Shown: in pieces, positions 60,126 through 64,000 of the stretch
Numbering within the stretch: position 1 is the stretch's first letter
Layout: the number at the start of each line of letters is the position of its first letter
From: Alphaproteobacteria bacterium
GTDB taxonomy: Bacteria > Pseudomonadota > Alphaproteobacteria > UBA828
NCBI GenBank assembly: GCA_011523425.1
Contig: WTGU01000046.1
Location: 1-64,000 of the forward strand
Direction of reading: 5' to 3'
Length of the DNA: 64,000 bases
The notes under the pieces: model-generated
What the model saw: only the letters and a program-made list of their open reading frames with translations
What the model was told of the DNA's origin: nothing
Database searches by the model: none
Program-made: the position numbers and the translations under genes

Positions 60126-61726
60126 TGGCGGAGAGCGACACCACGGGCCTCGCCCGCCTCGAGCTTCTCCAGGTCGCGGATGCCGTCGCCAGGGAGAAGG
60201 GGATCGAGCGCGAGCTCGTGCTCGAGGCCATGGAGCAGGCGATCACCCACGCCGGCAAGCGGAAGTACGGCCAGGAGCACGACATCCGCACCGACATCGA
60301 CCGCGAGACCGGCGAGATCAAGCTGATGCGCTATCTCGAGGTGGCCGACGAGATCGAGAACGAGGCCACCCAGATCCCCCTGAGCGAGGCGCAGGAGCGC
60401 AATCCGGCCGCGCAGGTGGGCGACTACCTGGCGGACCCGCTGCCGCCCATCGACTTCGGTCGCATCGCGGCGCAGACGGCGAAGCAGGTGATCGTCCAGA
60501 AGGTGCGCGAGGCCGAGCGGGCGCGTCAGTACGAGGAATACAAGGACCGCGTGCAGGAGATCGCGAACGGCCTGGTGAAGCGCACCGAGTATGGCGGGCT
60601 GACGGTCGACCTCGGGCGGGCCGAGGCGGTGATCCGGCGGGAGGACCTGCTGCCGCGCGAATCCTTCCGCAACGGCGACCGCGTGCGCGCCTACATCTAC
60701 GACGTCCGCCGCGAGCCGCGCGGGCCGCAGATCTTCATGTCGCGCACCCACCCCAACTTCATGGCCAAGCTCTTCGCCCAGGAGGTGCCCGAGATCTATG
60801 ACGGCATCATCGAGATCGATGCCGTCGCCCGCGACCCCGGCAGCCGCGCGAAGATCGCCGTGCATTCCAACGACAGCAGCATCGATCCGGTCGGCGCCTG
60901 CGTCGGCATGCGGGGCTCCCGCGTCCAGGCGGTGGTCGGCGAGCTGCAGGGCGAGAAGATCGACATCATCCAGTGGTCGCCCGATCCCGCGGCCTTCATC
61001 GTCAACGCGCTGGCGCCGGCCGAGGTCACCAAGGTCGTGCTCGACGAGGAGGCGAGGCGGATCGAGGTGGTGGTGCCGGACGAGCAACTCTCGCTCGCCA
61101 TCGGCCGGCGCGGGCAGAACGTGCGACTCGCCTCCAACCTCACGGGCTGGGACATCGACATCCTGACCGAGGCCGAGGAATCCGAGCGCCGCCAGGAGGA
61201 ATTCCGCTCGCGCTCCGAGATGTTCATGGAGGCGCTGGACGTCGACGAAGTGATCGCCCACCTGCTGGTGACGGAGGGCTTCTCCACCGTCGACGAGGTG
61301 GCCTACGTGCCGATCGAGGAGCTGGTGGCGATCGAGGGCTTCGAGGAGGAGCTGGCGATCGAGCTCGGCCAGCGCGCCGCGACCTATGTCGAGGCGGTGA
61401 ACAAGGAGCTGAACGAGCGCCGGATCGCGCTCGGCGTCAGCGACGAGGTGGCCGCCATCGACGGACTGGATGCGGCGATGGTCGTCGCCCTCGGCGAGAA
61501 CGAGGTCAAGACGCTGGACGATCTCGGCGATCTCGCCGGCGACGAGCTCGTCGAGATGCTGGGCGACATGGCGCCGTCGCTCGAAGACGCCAACGCCATC
61601 ATCATGGCGGCACGGGCCCACTGGTTCGACGACGACGAGCCGGGCGACGACGAGCCGGGCGGCGAGGAGGCTGCCGACGAGGCTGCCGAGAGCGCCGTCG
61701 AGGAGCACGAGAGAGCGAACGTTTGA
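60125..61726 (+). CDS. nusA: Transcription termination/antitermination factor NusA
   Basis: A 533-aa protein. Domains in order: N-terminal RNAP-binding domain (about 1-130), S1 domain (about 135-200), two KH domains (about 200-345; [19 protein letters not shown] and [15 protein letters not shown]), and two acidic repeats (about 360-510) separated by a helix. It ends in an Asp/Glu-rich tail of about 30 residues. It modulates pausing, termination and rRNA antitermination. A GTG immediately before the ATG is an alternative start. Confidence 0.95.
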   Translation: MAESDTTGLARLELLQVADAVAREKGIERELVLEAMEQAITHAGKRKYGQEHDIRTDIDRETGEIKLMRYLEVADEIENEATQIPLSEAQERNPAAQVGDYLADPLPPIDFGRIAAQTAKQVIVQKVREAERARQYEEYKDRVQEIANGLVKRTEYGGLTVDLGRAEAVIRREDLLPRESFRNGDRVRAYIYDVRREPRGPQIFMSRTHPNFMAKLFAQEVPEIYDGIIEIDAVARDPGSRAKIAVHSNDSSIDPVGACVGMRGSRVQAVVGELQGEKIDIIQWSPDPAAFIVNALAPAEVTKVVLDEEARRIEVVVPDEQLSLAIGRRGQNVRLASNLTGWDIDILTEAEESERRQEEFRSRSEMFMEALDVDEVIAHLLVTEGFSTVDEVAYVPIEELVAIEGFEEELAIELGQRAATYVEAVNKELNERRIALGVSDEVAAIDGLDAAMVVALGENEVKTLDDLGDLAGDELVEMLGDMAPSLEDANAIIMAARAHWFDDDEPGDDEPGGEEAADEAAESAVEEHERANV

Positions 61727-62355
61727 CCGCACGGGCACACAAGGAGGGCCGCCCGGCCGGGCCGGGCGACGGCAGCCGGCGCTGCATCGCGAGCGGCGCC
61801 AGCAAGCCTCGCGATGCGCTGCTGCGCTTCGTGATCGACCCGGGCGGCACCGTGGTGCCGGACCTCGGCGAGGCTTTGCCCGGACGGGGGCACTGGGTCT
61901 CGGCCGAGCGTGCGGCGCTGGTGAAGGCCTGCGAGCGCGGCCTCTTCGCGCGTGCGGCGCGGCGGCCGGTTGCCGTGGCTCCCGATCTGGTCGACGAGGT
62001 CGAGCGTCAGCTCGAGGCCCGGGCGCTGGATCTGCTCGGGCTGGCGCGGCGGGCGGGCGCCCTGGTCACGGGTTTCGACCAGGTCCGCGCGGCGCTCGCC
62101 GAGCGGCGGGTTGCGGTGCTGGTCGAGGCGAGCGACGGCGCGCGGCACGGGCGCGCACGCCTCGGTGCCCTGGCGCGGGACATTCCGGTGATCGCGGAAT
62201 TCGACGGCGCCGCATTGAGCCGCAGCGTCGGCCGTGACAATGTGGTGCATGCCGCATTGTCGCCGGGCCGGCTGGCCGATCGTTTCGTACAGGAGTCCGC
62301 GCGATTTGCCCGCGTGAGGCAGGAACCCGGCGACCGGGGCAGGCACGATGAGTGA
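61723..62355 (+). CDS. YlxR-L7Ae fusion RNA-binding protein
   Basis: A 210-aa protein. The N-terminal YlxR (DUF448) domain (about residues 15-95) has [19 protein letters not shown] and [13 protein letters not shown]. The C-terminal L7Ae-like domain (about 105-195) has [24 protein letters not shown]. This fusion is common between nusA and infB in Alphaproteobacteria. The start is TTG at 61723, overlapping the nusA stop by four bases (TTGA); no better start exists before the conserved region. The stop overlaps infB by eight bases. Confidence 0.88.
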   Translation: MTARAHKEGRPAGPGDGSRRCIASGASKPRDALLRFVIDPGGTVVPDLGEALPGRGHWVSAERAALVKACERGLFARAARRPVAVAPDLVDEVERQLEARALDLLGLARRAGALVTGFDQVRAALAERRVAVLVEASDGARHGRARLGALARDIPVIAEFDGAALSRSVGRDNVVHAALSPGRLADRFVQESARFARVRQEPGDRGRHDE

Positions 62356-64000
62356 CGAAACCGAAGCCGGCGATCAGAGTCGGCGGAAGCCCCTCTCGCT
62401 GAAACGCCCGGGGCGGCTCGAGCTCAAGAAGACGGTCGATGCCGGCCACGTCCGGCAAAGCTTCTCCCACGGCCGCAGTCGCGCCGTCGCCGTCGAGGTG
62501 CGCAAGAAGCGGACGCTCAAGCGTGGCGCCGCCGCCGACGCCGCGCCGGTCGCACCCAAGGCCAAGGCACCGCCGCCACCGCCGCCGCCGGAGCTTGTGG
62601 AGGAGGTGGCGCCGCCGCCGGTTGACGACGTGCACCAGACCTCGTCGGCGCCCCGCACCCGGGTGGTGCTGCGTACGCTGACGAGCGACGAGAAGGCCGC
62701 GCGCGCACGCGCCGTCGAGGATGCGATGCGCGCCGAGCGCGAGGAGCGGGCGCGGGCCGAGGAAGCGGCGCGTCTCCGTGCCGAAGAGGCGGAGCGGCTG
62801 GCGGCCGAGCACGCGGAGGCCGAGCGGCGGAAGACCGAGGAGGACGCCCGCCGCAAGGCCGAGGAGGACGCCCGCAAGCGGGCGGAGGAGGACGCGGCGC
62901 GCCGGCTTCCCCAGCCGGAGGAACCGAAGCCCGAAGCCGCTACCGCCGAGACGCCCGGCACGGCGCGGCCGCGGCCGGGCGCCGCCCCGACCGAGGAGGA
63001 GCGCGGGCGGCTGCGCCGTCGTGGCGACCAACGCCGCCCCGCCAGCCCGTCGCGGCGCGACCAGCCGCGCCGGCGCGGCGGCAAGATCACGCTGTCGCAA
63101 GCACTCGACGGCACCGTCGGCGAGGAGCGCGGGCGCAGCCTCGCCTCGCTCCGCCGGCAACGCGAGCGCGAGAAGCGCCTGGCCCAGCAGGCTCTGCGCG
63201 CGGACGAGCTCAAGCCCGTGGTGCGCGAGGTCGTGGTGCCCGAGATCATCACGGTCCAGGATCTGGCGAGCCGCATGGCCGTGCGCGGCGCCGAGGTGGT
63301 GAAGCGTCTGATGGAGATGGGTAACGTCGTGACCATCACCCAGTCGATCGATGCCGACACGGCGCAGCTCGTGGTCGAGGAGTTCGGACACCGGGTCAGG
63401 CGGGTCAGCGAGGCCGACGTCGAGATCGGGCTCAAGGGCGACGTGGACACCGCCGACGCTCTGACCGCCCGCCCGCCCGTGGTCACCGTCATGGGCCATG
63501 TCGACCACGGCAAGACGTCGCTGCTCGACGCCATCCGCTCCGCCGACGTCGTCTCCGGCGAGGCGGGCGGGATCACGCAGCATATCGGCGCCTATCAGGT
63601 GGAGACGCCGAAAGGCGCCCGCATCACCTTCATCGACACCCCCGGCCATGCCGCCTTCACCGAGATGCGCGCGCGGGGCGCGAGCGTGACCGACATCGTC
63701 GTGCTCGTCGTCGCCGCGGACGACGGCGTCATGCCCCAGACCGCGGAAGCGATCAATCACGCCCGCGCGGCCGAGGTGCCGATCCTCGTCGCCATCAACA
63801 AGATCGACCGGCCGGATGCCGACCCCGGCCGCGTGCGCCAGGCCCTGCTGCAGCACGAGATCGTGACCGAGGAGATGGGCGGCGACGTGCTCGCGGTCGA
63901 GATATCGGCGACCCAGAAGCAGAACCTCGACCGGCTGGAGGAGGCGATCCTGCTGCAGGCCGAGCTTCTGGAGCTTTCCGCCAACCCCGACCGGGCGGCC
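62348..64000 (+). CDS. infB: Translation initiation factor IF-2, 5' part (runs off the window)
   Basis: The first 551 codons of IF-2, open to the window end. There is a Lys/Arg-rich N terminus ([14 protein letters not shown]), a Pro run and a long Ala/Glu/Arg coiled-coil (about residues 115-200). The IF2-N domain (about 295-350) has [25 protein letters not shown] in outline. The GTPase domain has G1 GHVDHGKT at 383-390, G3 DTPGHAAF and G4 NKID. IF-2 delivers fMet-tRNA to the 30S subunit. The ATG at 62348 lies inside the end of the ylxR-like gene. Confidence 0.95.
   Translation, partial: MSDETEAGDQSRRKPLSLKRPGRLELKKTVDAGHVRQSFSHGRSRAVAVEVRKKRTLKRGAAADAAPVAPKAKAPPPPPPPELVEEVAPPPVDDVHQTSSAPRTRVVLRTLTSDEKAARARAVEDAMRAEREERARAEEAARLRAEEAERLAAEHAEAERRKTEEDARRKAEEDARKRAEEDAARRLPQPEEPKPEAATAETPGTARPRPGAAPTEEERGRLRRRGDQRRPASPSRRDQPRRRGGKITLSQALDGTVGEERGRSLASLRRQREREKRLAQQALRADELKPVVREVVVPEIITVQDLASRMAVRGAEVVKRLMEMGNVVTITQSIDADTAQLVVEEFGHRVRRVSEADVEIGLKGDVDTADALTARPPVVTVMGHVDHGKTSLLDAIRSADVVSGEAGGITQHIGAYQVETPKGARITFIDTPGHAAFTEMRARGASVTDIVVLVVAADDGVMPQTAEAINHARAAEVPILVAINKIDRPDADPGRVRQALLQHEIVTEEMGGDVLAVEISATQKQNLDRLEEAILLQAELLELSANPDRAA

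Noticed and set aside
61616-61725. Repeat-like acidic tail of NusA as a separate element
   Set aside because: Asp/Glu-rich C-terminal tails are ordinary in alphaproteobacterial NusA and the DNA repeat is short and imperfect.

Overview
The window is a GC-rich (about 70% by eye) chromosomal segment of an alphaproteobacterium, most like a Rhodospirillales-type lineage. The evidence is gene content and order: rseP-bamA-skp-lpxD-fabZ-lpxA-lpxI-lpxB, with lpxI in place of lpxH; glnD-murJ-trpS; a PopZ-like DUF2497 gene before valS; a Mur/Fur-type regulator; the alphaproteobacterial TIGR02186 protein beside a TauE exporter; coq7; and rimP-nusA-ylxR-infB. No rRNA gene, complete tRNA gene, CRISPR array, transposase or reverse transcriptase was seen.

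Layout. 1-6485 is a nitrogen-oriented block: the 3' end of a GltB-like glutamate synthase gene, a 130-aa unknown, an amidase, a cytosolic-type gamma-glutamyltransferase, an Asp/Glu racemase-family enzyme and a class IV aminotransferase. 6721-7269 encodes a double cold-shock-domain protein. 7270-9668 is a disturbed region. It holds an FGE/SUMF1-type secreted protein whose last 40 residues look like a diversity-generating-retroelement variable repeat, head and tail fragments of a photolyase and a hydantoinase B gene, REP/BIME-like palindromes and a 10-bp tandem repeat. 9669-20234 (minus strand) holds a TPR/SPOR-like protein gene, an EamA transporter gene and the envelope-biogenesis operon. From 20486 the plus strand carries glnD, murJ, trpS, a TauE/TIGR02186/Usp module, nfuA and a Bax-like glucosaminidase. 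30587-32214 (minus) is a cell-wall pair, a polysaccharide deacetylase and a VanX-type dipeptidase. tsaB-rimI follow, then a minus-strand olsB-olsA-like pair and fur.

35798-43566 is housekeeping and metabolism on the plus strand: popZ-like, valS, ilvD, metC-like, MaoC, dsbB and coq7. 43580-46512 is a minus-strand acyl-CoA/2-methylisocitrate-type block (enoyl-CoA hydratase, CaiB/BaiF, PrpB-like), divergent from an LLM flavin monooxygenase and an SDR gene that appears to start at ACG. 48591-49625 is a strikingly AT-rich single-gene insertion encoding a SIR2-like protein, a plausible acquired defence gene. 49743-53732 contains a GFA enzyme, a small ParB-N-domain protein, a dihydropyrimidinase, a zinc-type quinone oxidoreductase and an isochorismatase-family amidase, suggesting cyclic-amide or pyrimidine catabolism. 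53816-57281 holds an NTF2-like protein, an orphan CoxM subunit, a DUF3179 protein and an alpha/beta hydrolase. The window ends with metK-trmB and a rimP-nusA-ylxR-infB operon preceded by a terminator-type attenuator; infB runs off the end.

Most of the segment is ordinary chromosome. The strongest candidates for unusual biology are the DGR-like variable C terminus at 7576-7688 with its adjacent hairpin, and the AT-rich SIR2-like gene at 48591-49625. Both are inferences from sequence that need a genome-wide check.
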